Of a stretch of DNA of 37,643 bases, positions 29,433 to 37,643 are shown in pieces. Source of the stretch: Luteibacter anthropi (GTDB lineage Bacteria; Pseudomonadota; Gammaproteobacteria; Xanthomonadales; Rhodanobacteraceae); contig NZ_JAARLZ010000019.1 in NCBI RefSeq assembly GCF_011759365.1, positions 1-37,643 of the forward strand, in the 5' to 3' direction. Under the pieces are notes generated by a model. That model was given only the letters and a program-made list of their open reading frames with translations. It had not been told where the DNA came from and did not search any database. Each line of letters opens with the position of its first letter. The first letter of the stretch is position 1. The position numbers and the translations under genes are program-made.

Positions 29433-30054
29433 GGCCGTCCTCGCGGCGTTCGGCGTGGCGCTCCTGGCGAGCGGCGCCGCCTTTGCCAAGCAGTCCGATC
29501 GCCAGCAGCCGATCAACGTCATCTCGACCTCGTTCGACGGCACGCAGCAGCAGCCCACCGACAAGAATCCGGGCCATGTCATCTGGACGGGCAACGTCAA
29601 GCTCACCCAGGGCACCCTGACGGTCACCGGCAACAAGGCCACGGGCTATCTGGATGCCGACAACCAGCTCATCCGCGTGGTCGTGGACGGTAACGCCCAC
29701 ATGCAGCAGCAGGACGAACAGAACCTGTGGATGCGCGGCAACGCGAACAACATCGACTACACACCCGACAACGGCGACGCCAAGAACACCTCCAGCGGCA
29801 TCGCCGTGCTCACGGGCAAGGCGCACGTCGAGAAGGAAGTCGACCCGGCCGATCGCAAGAAGCTCAACCAGAGCAACGGCGACAAGCTCACCTACAACAC
29901 CAACACCAGCACGATGACCGGCGAAAGCAACGGCGCCGAACCCGTGCACATGATCTTCCAGCCGAAGCAGCAGCCCGCGCCTGCGCCTGGCGCCGCCCCG
30001 GCCAAGCCCGCCACGCCGCCGGCCGTTCCGGCCGCACCCACCAAGAAGCCCTGA
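29395..30054 (+). CDS. lptA: LPS export periplasmic protein LptA
   Basis: LptA oligomers carry LPS across the periplasm between LptC and LptD. It has 219 residues, with a signal peptide likely cleaved after Ala31 (GAAFA). The jellyroll strands [36 protein letters not shown] and [16 protein letters not shown] follow. It ends in a Pro/Ala-rich disordered tail of about 30 residues. It starts inside the end of lptC and ends four bases before lptB. Confidence 0.94.
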   Translation: MQSTPSTCRASAKAVLAAFGVALLASGAAFAKQSDRQQPINVISTSFDGTQQQPTDKNPGHVIWTGNVKLTQGTLTVTGNKATGYLDADNQLIRVVVDGNAHMQQQDEQNLWMRGNANNIDYTPDNGDAKNTSSGIAVLTGKAHVEKEVDPADRKKLNQSNGDKLTYNTNTSTMTGESNGAEPVHMIFQPKQQPAPAPGAAPAKPATPPAVPAAPTKKP

Positions 30055-30058
30055 CACG

Positions 30059-30778
30059 ATGCTTTCAGCCCAAGGCCTGCAGAAGCGCTTCCGTGCGCGC
30101 CAGGTGGTCCGCGATTTCGCCTTCTCCATCCGCGAAGGCGAAGTGGTGGGCCTGCTTGGCCCCAACGGCGCCGGCAAGACCACCTGCTTCTACATGGTGG
30201 TGGGCCTGATCCAGGCCGACGCCGGCGAGATCAAGCTCGACCAGCAGGACATCACCGGCCTGCCCATGCATTCGCGCGCCAAGCTCGGCATCGGCTACCT
30301 CCCGCAGGAAGCCTCGGTGTTCCGCCGCCTGAGCGTGGCGGACAACATCATGGCCGTGCTCGAACTGCGCGAAGGCATGACGCAGAAACAGCGCGAAGAC
30401 GAACAGGAAAGCCTGCTCGACGAGCTGAAGATCACCCACATCGCCGAACAGAAGGGCATCAGTCTCTCCGGCGGTGAGCGTCGTCGCGTGGAGATTGCCC
30501 GCGCACTGGCCGCGCGCCCGCGTTACATGCTGCTCGACGAACCGTTCGCGGGCGTGGACCCCATCTCGGTGGGCGAGATCCAGCGCATCGTGCGTCACCT
30601 GAAAGAACGTGGCATCGGCGTGCTCATCACCGATCACAACGTGCGTGAGACCCTCGGCATCTGTGACCGCGCCTACATTCTCAACGACGGCGTCGTGCTA
30701 TCGCGCGGCACCCCGCAGCACATCCTCGCCGACGAAAAGGTGCGCGAGGTGTACCTGGGACGTGAATTCCGGATCTGA
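30059..30778 (+). CDS. lptB: LPS export ATP-binding protein LptB
   Basis: This is the ATPase of the LptB2FG extractor. It has 239 residues. Walker A is GPNGAGKT (34-41), the ABC signature is LSGGE (136-140), Walker B is YMLLDEP with Asp160-Glu161, and the switch His is in [11 protein letters not shown]. It is the last gene of the lpt group; lptF and lptG are not in the window. Confidence 0.97.
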   Translation: MLSAQGLQKRFRARQVVRDFAFSIREGEVVGLLGPNGAGKTTCFYMVVGLIQADAGEIKLDQQDITGLPMHSRAKLGIGYLPQEASVFRRLSVADNIMAVLELREGMTQKQREDEQESLLDELKITHIAEQKGISLSGGERRRVEIARALAARPRYMLLDEPFAGVDPISVGEIQRIVRHLKERGIGVLITDHNVRETLGICDRAYILNDGVVLSRGTPQHILADEKVREVYLGREFRI

Positions 30779-30790
30779 TCCTGCCCCCTT

Positions 30791-30824
30791 CCGGCCAGAA
30801 CACCCCTGTAAGGGTGCTGGCCGG
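30791..30824 (+). terminator. Strong hairpin between lptB and rpoN, no U-tract
   Basis: The arms CCGGCCAG-AA-CACCC and GGGTG-CTGGCCGG give 13 base pairs with an AA bulge around the loop CTGTAA. The lack of a following T run makes full intrinsic termination doubtful. It may reduce read-through or act as an RNA processing or stability element upstream of rpoN. Confidence 0.55.
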
Positions 30825-30874
30825 GTGCCACGCAAGGGGTTACGATGGCTTCGGCACCCTGAGCATTGCAAGGC

Positions 30875-32359
30875 ATGAAACCCGGACTTCAGTTTCGCCT
30901 CCATCAGCAGCTGACGCTGACCCCGCAGTTGCAACAGGCCATCCGCCTGCTGCAACTGTCGCAGCTTGAGCTCGAGGCCGAACTCCGCCAGATCGCGGAA
31001 GGCAACCCCCTGCTCGAGTTCGCCGAAGACGCCGAACCCGAAGCGGAAGCCACCGTCGAGGAAGGTTTCCAGGCCAACGATTTCAGCGTGCGCGACGACA
31101 CCTCGTCCAAGTCGACGAAAGAAGTCGACTCCGCCGCACCACCTTCCGACGAACACACGCCCGAATGGGGCGACGACGATCGTTTCCATGGTGAAGGCGG
31201 CGACTACGCAGGCGCGCCTTCGCGCGCCTCCGGCAGTGGCGACGACGACGGTTTCGAACCGCAAAACGCCGCACCGGAAAGCCTTCAGCAACACCTGGCG
31301 TGGCAGCTCAATCTGTCGCAGTTCACACCGCGCGATCACGCGATCGCCACGGCAATCATCCACGCGCTCGACGAAGACGGCTACCTGCGCGACGGCGTGG
31401 ATGCCGTGCATGCGGCGTTGCCTGCCGAGTTAGGTGCTACCGCACAGGAAATCGAAGCGGTACGCCAGCGCGTGCAGCGTTTCGATCCCACCGGCATCGC
31501 CAGCCTCGATCTTCGCGACTGCCTGTTCTGTCAGCTTTCGCAGTTCGCCGACGACACGCCGCATCGCGATCTCGCCATGCGCATCGTCAACGACGAACTG
31601 GAACTGCTCGCACGCAACGACATCCCGAAGATCGCGCGCAAGTTCAAGGCGCCAGAAGACGAAGTAGCCGCAGCCGCAGCACTCATCCGCACGCTCGATC
31701 CACGCCCCGGTGCGGCGCTGGATGCCACGCCCGTGGAATACGTGGCACCCGATGTCTACGCACGACGCGAGAACGGTCGCTGGCAGGTCAGCCTCAATCC
31801 CGACGCGCAACCGCGCCTAGGTCTCAACCAGCATTACTGCGGTCTCATCGCCCGTGCACGCGGCGACGACGCCACATGGATGAAGGGCCAGCTCCAGGAA
31901 GCGCGCTGGTTACTCAAGAGCCTGCAATCACGCGCCGAAACGCTGACCAAGGTGGCCGAAGCCATCGTGCGCCGGCAGAGTGCCTTCCTCGATTACGGCC
32001 CGGAAGCCATGCATCCGCTGGTGCTGCGCGAAGTGGCCGAGGAAGTGGGCATGCACGAGTCCACCATCTCGCGCGTCACCACGCGCAAGTACATGCACAC
32101 ACCGCGTGGCACGTTCGAACTGAAACACTTCTTCTCCAGCGGCGTGGCCACGGAGGATGGCGGCAGCGCGTCCGCCACGGCCATCCAGGCGATGCTGCGC
32201 AAACTCATCGGTGGGGAGGACCCACGCAAACCGTTGTCCGACCAGGCGCTCGCCGAAGAGCTTCACGGTCGCGGTATCCAGGTGGCTCGGCGTACGGTCG
32301 CCAAATACCGTGAAGCACTTCGCATACCCAGTTCAAGCGAACGCGTGCGCGCGGGTTGA
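30875..32359 (+). CDS. rpoN: RNA polymerase sigma-54 factor
   Basis: Sigma-54 directs transcription from -24/-12 promoters with AAA+ activators. It has 494 residues. The Gln/Leu-rich activator-interacting region I is at 1-50 (TLTPQLQQAIRLLQLSQLEL). An acidic linker (about 50-125) follows, then the core-binding region. The HTH motif (EEVGMHESTISRVTTRKY) and the RpoN box ARRTVAKYRE (471-480) are intact. The ATG at 30875 matches the family start (MKPGLQFRL); a TTG at 30866 is less likely. It follows lptB and precedes hpf, the common gammaproteobacterial order. Confidence 0.97.
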   Translation: MKPGLQFRLHQQLTLTPQLQQAIRLLQLSQLELEAELRQIAEGNPLLEFAEDAEPEAEATVEEGFQANDFSVRDDTSSKSTKEVDSAAPPSDEHTPEWGDDDRFHGEGGDYAGAPSRASGSGDDDGFEPQNAAPESLQQHLAWQLNLSQFTPRDHAIATAIIHALDEDGYLRDGVDAVHAALPAELGATAQEIEAVRQRVQRFDPTGIASLDLRDCLFCQLSQFADDTPHRDLAMRIVNDELELLARNDIPKIARKFKAPEDEVAAAAALIRTLDPRPGAALDATPVEYVAPDVYARRENGRWQVSLNPDAQPRLGLNQHYCGLIARARGDDATWMKGQLQEARWLLKSLQSRAETLTKVAEAIVRRQSAFLDYGPEAMHPLVLREVAEEVGMHESTISRVTTRKYMHTPRGTFELKHFFSSGVATEDGGSASATAIQAMLRKLIGGEDPRKPLSDQALAEELHGRGIQVARRTVAKYREALRIPSSSERVRAG

Positions 32360-32415
32360 ACCGGCACGGGGAACCCCAACAGAGGTAATACGGTCTACCG
32401 AAAAGATGCATTCCG

Positions 32416-32459
32416 GGAATGACACACCGTCATTCCGATCTCGCCGCCGGCGAGGCGGC
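32416..32459 (+). promoter_or_regulatory. Two consecutive hairpins in the hpf leader
   Basis: GGAATGAC-ACACC-GTCATTCC (32416-32436) and GCCGCC-GGCGA-GGCGGC (32443-32459) have perfect stems and end 23 bases before the hpf ATG. They could affect mRNA stability or translation of hpf. The first could equally be a DNA-binding site. Confidence 0.4.
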
Positions 32460-32482
32460 AACCTCAGCAAGAAGGAGGCGTC

Positions 32483-32833
32483 ATGCAAATCCAGATCAGC
32501 GGCCAGCACATCCAGGTCACCCCCGCCCTCCGCGAACGCGTGGAGCAGCAAATCGGCCGCTTCGAACGCCTTTTCGACAACATCACCGGGTTAGACGTGG
32601 TGCTCTCCGTGGACAAGGCCGAGCACAAGGCCGGAGGCACCCTGCACTGTTCGGGAACCCGCCTGCACGCCGAGGGCCATGCCCGCCTCCAGGACGGCAC
32701 CATCAGCGACCGCATGTATGCCGCTATCGACGAGATGGTGACCAAGCTCGCCGATCAGCTGAAAAAGCATAAGGAAAAGCTCAAGGACCACCATAACGCC
32801 GAGGGTCGGGAGGCCCGCGCGGCGGTGGAATGA
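32483..32833 (+). CDS. hpf: Ribosome hibernation promoting factor, short form
   Basis: HPF binds the 30S decoding region and helps form inactive 100S ribosomes in stationary phase. It has 116 residues with the beta-alpha-beta-beta-beta-alpha fold (MQIQISGQHIQVTPALRERV at the start, then DRMYAAIDEMVTKLADQLKK). It lacks the C-terminal dimerisation domain of long HPF, but has about 20 extra charged residues compared with E. coli HPF. A strong ribosome site (AAGGAGG) precedes the ATG. It lies downstream of rpoN, the usual neighbour. Confidence 0.94.
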   Translation: MQIQISGQHIQVTPALRERVEQQIGRFERLFDNITGLDVVLSVDKAEHKAGGTLHCSGTRLHAEGHARLQDGTISDRMYAAIDEMVTKLADQLKKHKEKLKDHHNAEGREARAAVE

Positions 32834-32898
32834 GCCCAGACGGGTCCTCCCGGGCGCCCCGGGCGGACCCGCACCACGCTTGATGGCACAATAGGCAG

Positions 32899-32918
32899 GC
32901 CGGCGCCCATGCGCCGGC
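32899..32918 (+). terminator. Perfect GC-rich hairpin between hpf and hprK
   Basis: GCCGGCGC-CCAT-GCGCCGGC is an 8-bp perfect stem with a tetraloop, followed by the moderately T-rich TTCGTCTTCC. It is a weak intrinsic terminator or pause site in the 110-bp gap. Confidence 0.45.
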
Positions 32919-32943
32919 TTCGTCTTCCTGATGGAACCTCAGC

Positions 32944-33894
32944 GTGGAACGGCTCACCGCCAGACAACTCTTCGACGGAGTACACGAGCGCATGGCGCTG
33001 CGCTGGGCCGCCGGCATGCGCGGCGAATCGCGCGTCCTGGAGCCCAACGCCAAGCAGAGCCGGCGCCCGTCGCTGGTCGGCTACCTGAACGTGATCTACC
33101 CCAACAAGGTGCAGATCATCGGTACCGAGGAGCTCAATTTCCTCGACGGCCTGGATTCCCGACAGCGCTGGGAAGCCATCCACAAGATCGCCGCCTACCA
33201 GCCCGCTGCGCTCATCGTCACCAAGGACCAGTCCGTCCCGGCCGACCTGCGCGAGGTAGCCGAAGAAACCGACACCCCGCTGTGGCAGAGCACCAAGCGC
33301 GGCCATGAGCTGCTGACTTACCTGCAATACCACCTGGCCCGCACGCTCGCCCCCCGCATCACGCTGCACGGCGTGTTCCTTGAGGTGTTCTCCATCGGCG
33401 TGCTGATTACCGGCGAGCCAGGTTCGGGCAAGAGCGAACTGGCGCTGGAACTGATCAGCCGTGGCCATCGCCTGGTGGCCGACGATGCCACCGAATTCAC
33501 CCTGATCGCCCCCGACGTCATCGACGGCGCCTGTCCCGAACTGCTCCAGGATCTCCTGGAAGTGCGCGGCCTGGGCGTGCTGAACATCCGCGAGATGTTC
33601 GGCCACACGGCGGTCAAACCGTCCAAGTACCTTCGTCTGGTCATCCACCTGAAGCCGCTGCGCGACGGCGAGGAAACCGATGCCATGACCCGTCTCACCG
33701 GCGACGTCAGCCGGCGCAACGTGTTGGACGTGGACGTGCCCAAGATCACCATCCCCGTCGCCCCCGGCCGCAACCTCGCGGTGCTGGTGGAGGCCGCCGT
33801 GCGCAATCACGTGCTCAAGAGCAAGGGCATCGACCCGGCGCAGACCTTCATCGACCGTCAGGCGCACCAGATGCGCCGATTCTCCCCGTGGTGA
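32944..33894 (+). CDS. hprK: HPr kinase/phosphorylase
   Basis: The enzyme phosphorylates and dephosphorylates HPr on Ser46, depending on ATP, PPi and metabolites. It has 316 residues with a GTG start. The N-terminal regulatory domain is at about 1-130. Walker A GEPGSGKS is at 157-164, and the HPrK signature [15 protein letters not shown] is intact; the C-terminal part includes [11 protein letters not shown]. The partner HPr with Ser46 is encoded 2.3 kb downstream. Its TGA overlaps the probable GTG start of rapZ. Confidence 0.95.
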   Translation: MERLTARQLFDGVHERMALRWAAGMRGESRVLEPNAKQSRRPSLVGYLNVIYPNKVQIIGTEELNFLDGLDSRQRWEAIHKIAAYQPAALIVTKDQSVPADLREVAEETDTPLWQSTKRGHELLTYLQYHLARTLAPRITLHGVFLEVFSIGVLITGEPGSGKSELALELISRGHRLVADDATEFTLIAPDVIDGACPELLQDLLEVRGLGVLNIREMFGHTAVKPSKYLRLVIHLKPLRDGEETDAMTRLTGDVSRRNVLDVDVPKITIPVAPGRNLAVLVEAAVRNHVLKSKGIDPAQTFIDRQAHQMRRFSPW

Positions 33895-34796
33895 CCGACG
33901 TGAGCGAAACCGTGATGCAGCCCATCGTCGAGCCCGACGCCATCCACCTGGTGGTGCTCACCGGCATGTCCGGCGGCGGCAAGACCGTGGCCCTGCGCGC
34001 ACTGGAAGACCTGGAGTTCTACTGCGTCGACAACATGCCGGCCGAGCTGATTCCCCAGCTCGTGGCCGCCGTGAGCCAGGGCGAGCATGGGCCGCGCCGT
34101 CGCATCGCCGTGGGCGTGGACGTGCGCAACCGCCGCAGCGACCTCCAGCGCATGCCTCACGTGCTGTCGGAGCTGTCGTCCATCGGCGTGCACGTGCACC
34201 TGATCTTCCTCGATAGCCGCGACGATGTACTCATCAAGCGCTACTCGGAAACCCGGCGCCGCCACCCGCTGGCCGCCGAACGGCTGTCCCTGGCCGATTC
34301 CATCGCCGAGGAACGCCGCCTGCTGCGCCCGCTGGTGTCCATTGCCGAGAAGGTGATCGACTCCAGCGACCTCAACGTGCACCAGCTGCGCCGCCTGTTC
34401 GCCACCGGCTATGCGGCCGCCAGCGACGGCACCACGATCCTGTTCGAATCCTTCGCCTACCGGCGCGGCCTGCCGCTGGACGCCGATTTCGTCTTCGACG
34501 CCCGCTGCCTGCCCAACCCGCACTGGGACCCGCGCCTGCGGCCGTTCTCGGGCAAGGACCTGCCCGTGCGTGAATTCCTCGACGCCAATCCGCTGGTGGA
34601 CGAGTACTATGTCGATGTCGCCCGGTGGCTGGATACATGGCTGCCGCGCTTCGAAGGAGACGACCGCAGCTACGTCACCGTGTCCATCGGGTGTACGGGC
34701 GGTCGCCACCGGTCGGTCTACCTGGTAGAGCGACTGGCCCGGCATTTCCGTTCCGAACGCGGCAACGTACTGACTTTCCATCGCGAGCTAGAGTGA
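33891..34796 (+). CDS. rapZ: RNase adapter protein RapZ
   Basis: This P-loop protein in E. coli binds GlmZ sRNA and presents it to RNase E, linking cell-wall amino-sugar level to glmS. It has 301 residues from the GTG at 33891; 33888 GTG and 33915 ATG are alternatives. Walker A is GMSGGGKT (25-32), followed by [14 protein letters not shown]. The C-terminal part has [18 protein letters not shown], typical of the family. The 33891 start overlaps the hprK stop (GTGA). Confidence 0.94.
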   Translation: MTDVSETVMQPIVEPDAIHLVVLTGMSGGGKTVALRALEDLEFYCVDNMPAELIPQLVAAVSQGEHGPRRRIAVGVDVRNRRSDLQRMPHVLSELSSIGVHVHLIFLDSRDDVLIKRYSETRRRHPLAAERLSLADSIAEERRLLRPLVSIAEKVIDSSDLNVHQLRRLFATGYAAASDGTTILFESFAYRRGLPLDADFVFDARCLPNPHWDPRLRPFSGKDLPVREFLDANPLVDEYYVDVARWLDTWLPRFEGDDRSYVTVSIGCTGGRHRSVYLVERLARHFRSERGNVLTFHRELE

Positions 34797-34800
34797 CACC

Positions 34801-34839
34801 ATGACCCATCCCCAGTTACAGCGAGCATCCGGGCGATGA
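34801..34839 (+). CDS. Possible 12-residue leader ORF upstream of the EIIA gene
   Basis: An ATG at 34801 opens a frame encoding MTHPQLQRASGR. Its TGA (34837-34839) overlaps the EIIA ATG (34836-34838) as ATGA. It lies alone in the 39-bp gap after rapZ. This geometry would allow translational coupling, but the ribosome site is weak and the ORF may be fortuitous. Confidence 0.25.
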   Translation: MTHPQLQRASGR

Positions 34840-35228
34840 GCGTCGGCGTCCTCCTCATGACCCATGAAGCGGTCGGCAAGGCGCTTATCTCGGCCGCCCA
34901 CCACGTCATGCCCAAATTGCCCCTCACGGTCGATGCCGTGGAGGTGCCGCCCAGTGCCGATCCCGACGTGATGCGTGGCCTTACGGCCAAGCACGCCCGC
35001 GATCTGGACACGGGCGAAGGTGTGCTGGTGCTGGCTGACCTTTACGGCGCCACGCCCTGCAACATCGGCCTTTCCCTTGGCGAACTGGGGGTTCGCCTGC
35101 GCTGCGTGTCCGGGCTCAACCTGCCCATGCTGCTGCGCGTACTCAACTATTCGGAAAAATCGCTACCCGAACTGGCCGAGATCGCGGCCACCGGCGGTCG
35201 CGGGGGGATCTTCATCGATCATGCTTGA
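34836..35228 (+). CDS. PTS EIIA component, mannose (EIIA-Man) type
   Basis: This single-domain phosphocarrier of 130 residues has the active His10 in VLLMTHEAVG. The EIIA-Man fold motifs follow (GVLVLADLYGATPCN, then SGLNLPMLLRVL). No EIIB, EIIC or EIID gene accompanies it. In proteobacteria with this layout the protein serves as a regulatory acceptor of phosphate from HPr rather than in sugar uptake; that role is inferred. It overlaps ptsH by eight bases. Confidence 0.92.
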   Translation: MSVGVLLMTHEAVGKALISAAHHVMPKLPLTVDAVEVPPSADPDVMRGLTAKHARDLDTGEGVLVLADLYGATPCNIGLSLGELGVRLRCVSGLNLPMLLRVLNYSEKSLPELAEIAATGGRGGIFIDHA

Positions 35229-35490
35229 ACAGGACATCACCGTATCCAACCGCCTGGGGCTGCATGCCCGGGCGTCCGCCAAGCTTGTCCAGCTCGTCTC
35301 CAGCTTCAAATCGACGGTGCACCTCATCAGCAAGGGACGCGAAGTCAACGCGCAGAGCATCATGGGCGTCATGATGCTGGCGGCGGGCCTCGGCACGCCG
35401 CTGACTATCCGGGCGGAAGGCCCGGATGCCGAAGCCGCCCTCGCTGCCGTGGTAAAGCTGTTCAACGACAAGTTCGACGAAGGCCAGTAA
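35221..35490 (+). CDS. ptsH: Phosphocarrier protein HPr
   Basis: HPr passes phosphate from enzyme I to EIIA. It has 89 residues. The phosphorylated His15 is in NRLGLHARASAK. The regulatory Ser46 is in NAQSIMGVMML, so both EI and HPrK phosphorylation sites are present. The ATG lies inside the end of the EIIA gene. The frame is open upstream, but only this start fits the family. Confidence 0.95.
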   Translation: MLEQDITVSNRLGLHARASAKLVQLVSSFKSTVHLISKGREVNAQSIMGVMMLAAGLGTPLTIRAEGPDAEAALAAVVKLFNDKFDEGQ

Positions 35491-35521
35491 CCATGCGACA
35501 CGACATTTTCGAGAGGCCTGC

Positions 35522-37291
35522 ATGAGACATGTGCTGACCGGTACGCAAGCCGCACGAGGCATGGCCCTCGGACGGGCGCGTCTGGTCCAGCCGAGCATCT
35601 TCGCGGTGGACACCCGGATGCTCGACGAGGCCGAAGTCGGCCCCGAAATCGAAAGGCTGCACAAGGCCCTCGATACCGCCCGCACCGAGCTGCACGAACT
35701 GCGCGGCAAGCTGCACGGCGCCCTCGCCCGCGAAGTGGGCGACTTCATCGACGCGCACAGCCTGCTGCTCGATGACGAGGAACTGCTCCGCGGCCTCGAC
35801 GAACTGGTGTCCGTCGGCCATTACACCGCCAGCGCGGCCCTGAAGATGCAGCGCGATCGCCTCGCCGCCGTCTTCGACGCCATGAACGATCCCTACCTGA
35901 AGAGCCGCGGCGAAGACATCGACCAGGTCATCGGACGGGTCATGACGGCCCTGCAGCAGCAGTCCAGTCGCGAAGAGCGCAAGATCGCCTCGCGCGTGGG
36001 CGAAATCGTGGTGAGCGATACGGTGGCACCCGCCGATCTTGCCAGCATGGCCGGACAGGGCCTGCTGGGCGTCATCGGCAGTGCCGGCAGCGTGTATTCG
36101 CATAGCGCGATTCTTGCGCGCAGCTTCAACCTGCCCATGCTGGTAGGCACGAAGGATGCCCTGGCCACGATCAACGACGACGACCTCGTGCTGATCGACG
36201 CCGAGAACGGCGAAGTCATCGTGCACCCCACGGCACAGGATCTCACCCGTTACCGCCAGTGGCAGCGCCAGGCGGCGGCCGAAGGGCGGCGCCTTGCCGC
36301 GCTCGCTTCAGCGCCCACGCTTACCCGCGATGGCGCCCACATCCGCCTCTACGCCAATGCGGAAATGAGCAGCGATATCACGCTTGCCCGTGCGCGTGGC
36401 GCCGATGGCGTGGGTCTGTACCGCTCCGAATTCCTGTTCCTGCGTCAGCGCGGCCTGCCTTCGGAAGAAGAGCAGTTCGTCGCCTATCGCGATCTCGTAC
36501 TCGGCATGGGCGGCCAGCCTGTCACCATCCGCACGCTCGACCTCGGCGCCGACAAGGCCGATGCCGCGGGCCTCGCCATTCGTGGCGAAGACAACCCGGC
36601 ACTGGGTGTGCGAGGCATCCGCCTGTCGCTGCGTTACGCGGATATCTTCAGCGTGCAGCTGCGTGCCATCCTGCGTGCAGCCTGTTATGGCCCGGTGCGC
36701 GTGCTGATTCCCATGGTCACGCATGTCGGCGAGCTGATCTCGGTACGCACCCTCATCAAGAAGGCGCGCGCCGAACTCGCCGAGCAAGGCCAGGAACTGC
36801 CCGAGCGCCTGGACATCGGTGCCATGATCGAAGTGCCCGCCGCCGCCATCGGCATCGGCCCCATCCTCGAAAAGGCCGACTTCCTCGCCATCGGCACGAA
36901 CGACCTCGCACAGTACGTACTTGCCGCCGACCGCAACAACGACGCACTGGAAGGCATCTACGACCCATTGCAGCCCGCGTTCCTGCGCCTTATCGCGCAT
37001 GTGATCGCGGCCGGTCGTCGTGCAAAGAAGCCCGTCAGCCTCTGCGGCGAAATCGCAGGCGACACGCAATTCACCGCCCTGCTCCTGGCCATGGGCCTGG
37101 AAGAATTCAGCATGCACCCGGGCCAGCTGCTCCAGGTACGCGACCGCCTCGCGTCCCTCGACTGCCAGTCCCTGCGCCGCGCGGCCCCGGCCCTGTTCCG
37201 CTCGCACACCCGCGACGACGTGGAAGCCCGCCTACTGGAAGTCATCCAACGCCAGGCCGAATGCCCCACCCAACAAGCCATCCCCCTGTAG
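35522..37291 (+). CDS. ptsI: PTS enzyme I (phosphoenolpyruvate-protein phosphotransferase)
   Basis: Enzyme I takes phosphate from PEP and transfers it to HPr. It has 589 residues. The N-terminal HPr-binding helical part is at about 30-140. The phospho-His is His194 in SVYSHSAILARS. The TIM-barrel has RTLDLGADK, IGTNDLAQY and the catalytic Cys in SLCGEIAGD. There is no GAF domain, so it is not the EI-Ntr (PtsP) form. The usual GGxTSH around the active His reads AGSVYSH here. GAGAGG precedes the start. The TAG stop lies in a REP palindrome. Confidence 0.95.
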   Translation: MRHVLTGTQAARGMALGRARLVQPSIFAVDTRMLDEAEVGPEIERLHKALDTARTELHELRGKLHGALAREVGDFIDAHSLLLDDEELLRGLDELVSVGHYTASAALKMQRDRLAAVFDAMNDPYLKSRGEDIDQVIGRVMTALQQQSSREERKIASRVGEIVVSDTVAPADLASMAGQGLLGVIGSAGSVYSHSAILARSFNLPMLVGTKDALATINDDDLVLIDAENGEVIVHPTAQDLTRYRQWQRQAAAEGRRLAALASAPTLTRDGAHIRLYANAEMSSDITLARARGADGVGLYRSEFLFLRQRGLPSEEEQFVAYRDLVLGMGGQPVTIRTLDLGADKADAAGLAIRGEDNPALGVRGIRLSLRYADIFSVQLRAILRAACYGPVRVLIPMVTHVGELISVRTLIKKARAELAEQGQELPERLDIGAMIEVPAAAIGIGPILEKADFLAIGTNDLAQYVLAADRNNDALEGIYDPLQPAFLRLIAHVIAAGRRAKKPVSLCGEIAGDTQFTALLLAMGLEEFSMHPGQLLQVRDRLASLDCQSLRRAAPALFRSHTRDDVEARLLEVIQRQAECPTQQAIPL

Positions 37292-37312
37292 GAGCGCGCC
37301 TCGCGCGCGACC
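37285..37312 (+). repeat. REP palindrome overlapping the ptsI stop codon
   Basis: This is a forward copy of the main repeat; its TAG (37289-37291) terminates ptsI. The following stretch 37313-37555 contains a small GAGCCG/CGGCTC hairpin (about 37475-37492) and no recognisable gene. Confidence 0.88.
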
Positions 37313-37555
37313 GGTTGGAATGGTGTCGCTCCGTAGTAAAGCGGCCCTTGTGGTGCGTCGCTTCGTAGGGAGGGCTCGCCTTCCGGCCTCGCACTCGGCG
37401 CGTGAGCGTGGCGGCGAACGAGGCGACGGGTGCGGCCCTTGGCGCGCCGGCCTGCGGTGTCCCTCGGGAAAGGAGGAGCCGCTGCGCGGCTCAGTGTCTT
37501 ATGGCTTACGCCCCTTCGGGCACGGGGAGCGGGCGGGGTTTCCTGACTCGGCCTC

Positions 37556-37643
37556 CGGCGATCTCAACCGGTCGGTGCAACAGTTTGATGAAGTACTTCA
37601 GCCGGACACTGGAAGCCCAGTGTCTGCCGAGGTCGCTGGTTTA
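37556..37643. mobile_element. Possible IS30-family terminus running off the window
   Basis: TCAACCGGTCGGTGCAACAG (37564-37583) resembles, from memory, the terminal inverted repeat of IS30 (TCAATTGGTCAACGCAACAG). The bases beyond would then be the inside of the element. A GACACTGG/CCAGTGTC hairpin lies at 37605-37624. No transposase reading frame is visible within the window. Confidence 0.3.

Noticed and set aside
32884-32898. TGGCAC motif as a sigma-54 promoter for hprK
   Set aside because: The GC that should mark the -12 element is displaced by two bases and the TTGC pattern is absent.
37313-37555. Partial coding region at the right edge
   Set aside because: Short open frames exist on both strands, but none shows a start with ribosome site, a domain or a convincing composition.

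Overview
The window looks like the chromosome of a high-GC gammaproteobacterium of the Xanthomonadales/Lysobacterales, most likely a Rhodanobacteraceae member close to Luteibacter, Dyella or Rhodanobacter. This rests on gene order, gene content and codon use. Relevant features are murA-ibaG next to kdsD-kdsC-lptCAB-rpoN-hpf, an hprK/rapZ/EIIA/HPr/EI cluster, DUF2066 beside purM, and many short palindromic repeats built on GTAGGAGCGCGCC. The genus is inference only. No rRNA, tRNA, CRISPR array or prophage was seen.

Layout. Bases 1-4154 hold most of a large RHS/YD-repeat protein that is open at the left edge, with an AT-rich 5' part and a hydrophobic C-terminal region. Bases 4340-7941 (minus) are a two-gene unit, a GH15 glycosidase and glucose-6-phosphate dehydrogenase; the latter carries an unusual Lys/Ala-rich histone-H1-like tail. 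Bases 8099-11981 (minus) encode a YbaL/Kef-type antiporter and RecQ. An alkyltransferase-like protein and a small unknown protein diverge at about 12.4 kb. Bases 13222-14989 (minus) are a phosphate transporter with its PhoU-like partner, divergent from a CorC/HlyC-type membrane protein. trmJ and suhB diverge at 17.6 kb, as in E. coli. hda, a PerM-type permease and a DUF2066 protein (minus) diverge from purM-purN (plus). A DUF3108 protein and a cysteine-rich lipoprotein resembling halovibrins follow, then murA-ibaG (minus).

From 27.2 kb to 37.3 kb there is one long co-directional block: kdsD-kdsC-lptC-lptA-lptB (Kdo synthesis and LPS export), rpoN-hpf (sigma-54 and ribosome hibernation), then hprK-rapZ-EIIA(Man)-ptsH-ptsI. 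The last group is a regulatory phosphotransferase chain with no sugar permease. ptsN is absent from the gap between hpf and hprK, where it would be expected. Many junctions in the block overlap (GTGA, ATGA or longer), so translational coupling is likely.

The intergenic spaces are dominated by about 18 copies of one REP-like palindrome, alone, in inverted pairs, and once in a 51-bp tandem array. Several copies sit directly on gene ends and supply the TAG stop codon. A second hairpin family with a GAAA loop and compensatory stem changes, and a 49-bp tandem repeat that copies the 3' end of trmJ, lie together at 16.5-16.8 kb. The right edge may enter an IS30-like insertion sequence.

Most of the window is conserved housekeeping DNA. 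I did not find a convincing, wholly new multi-gene system. The best leads are the REP-supplied stop codons, the tailed G6PDH, the trmJ 3'-end repeat, the RHS protein without a visible immunity gene, and the halovibrin-like lipoprotein.
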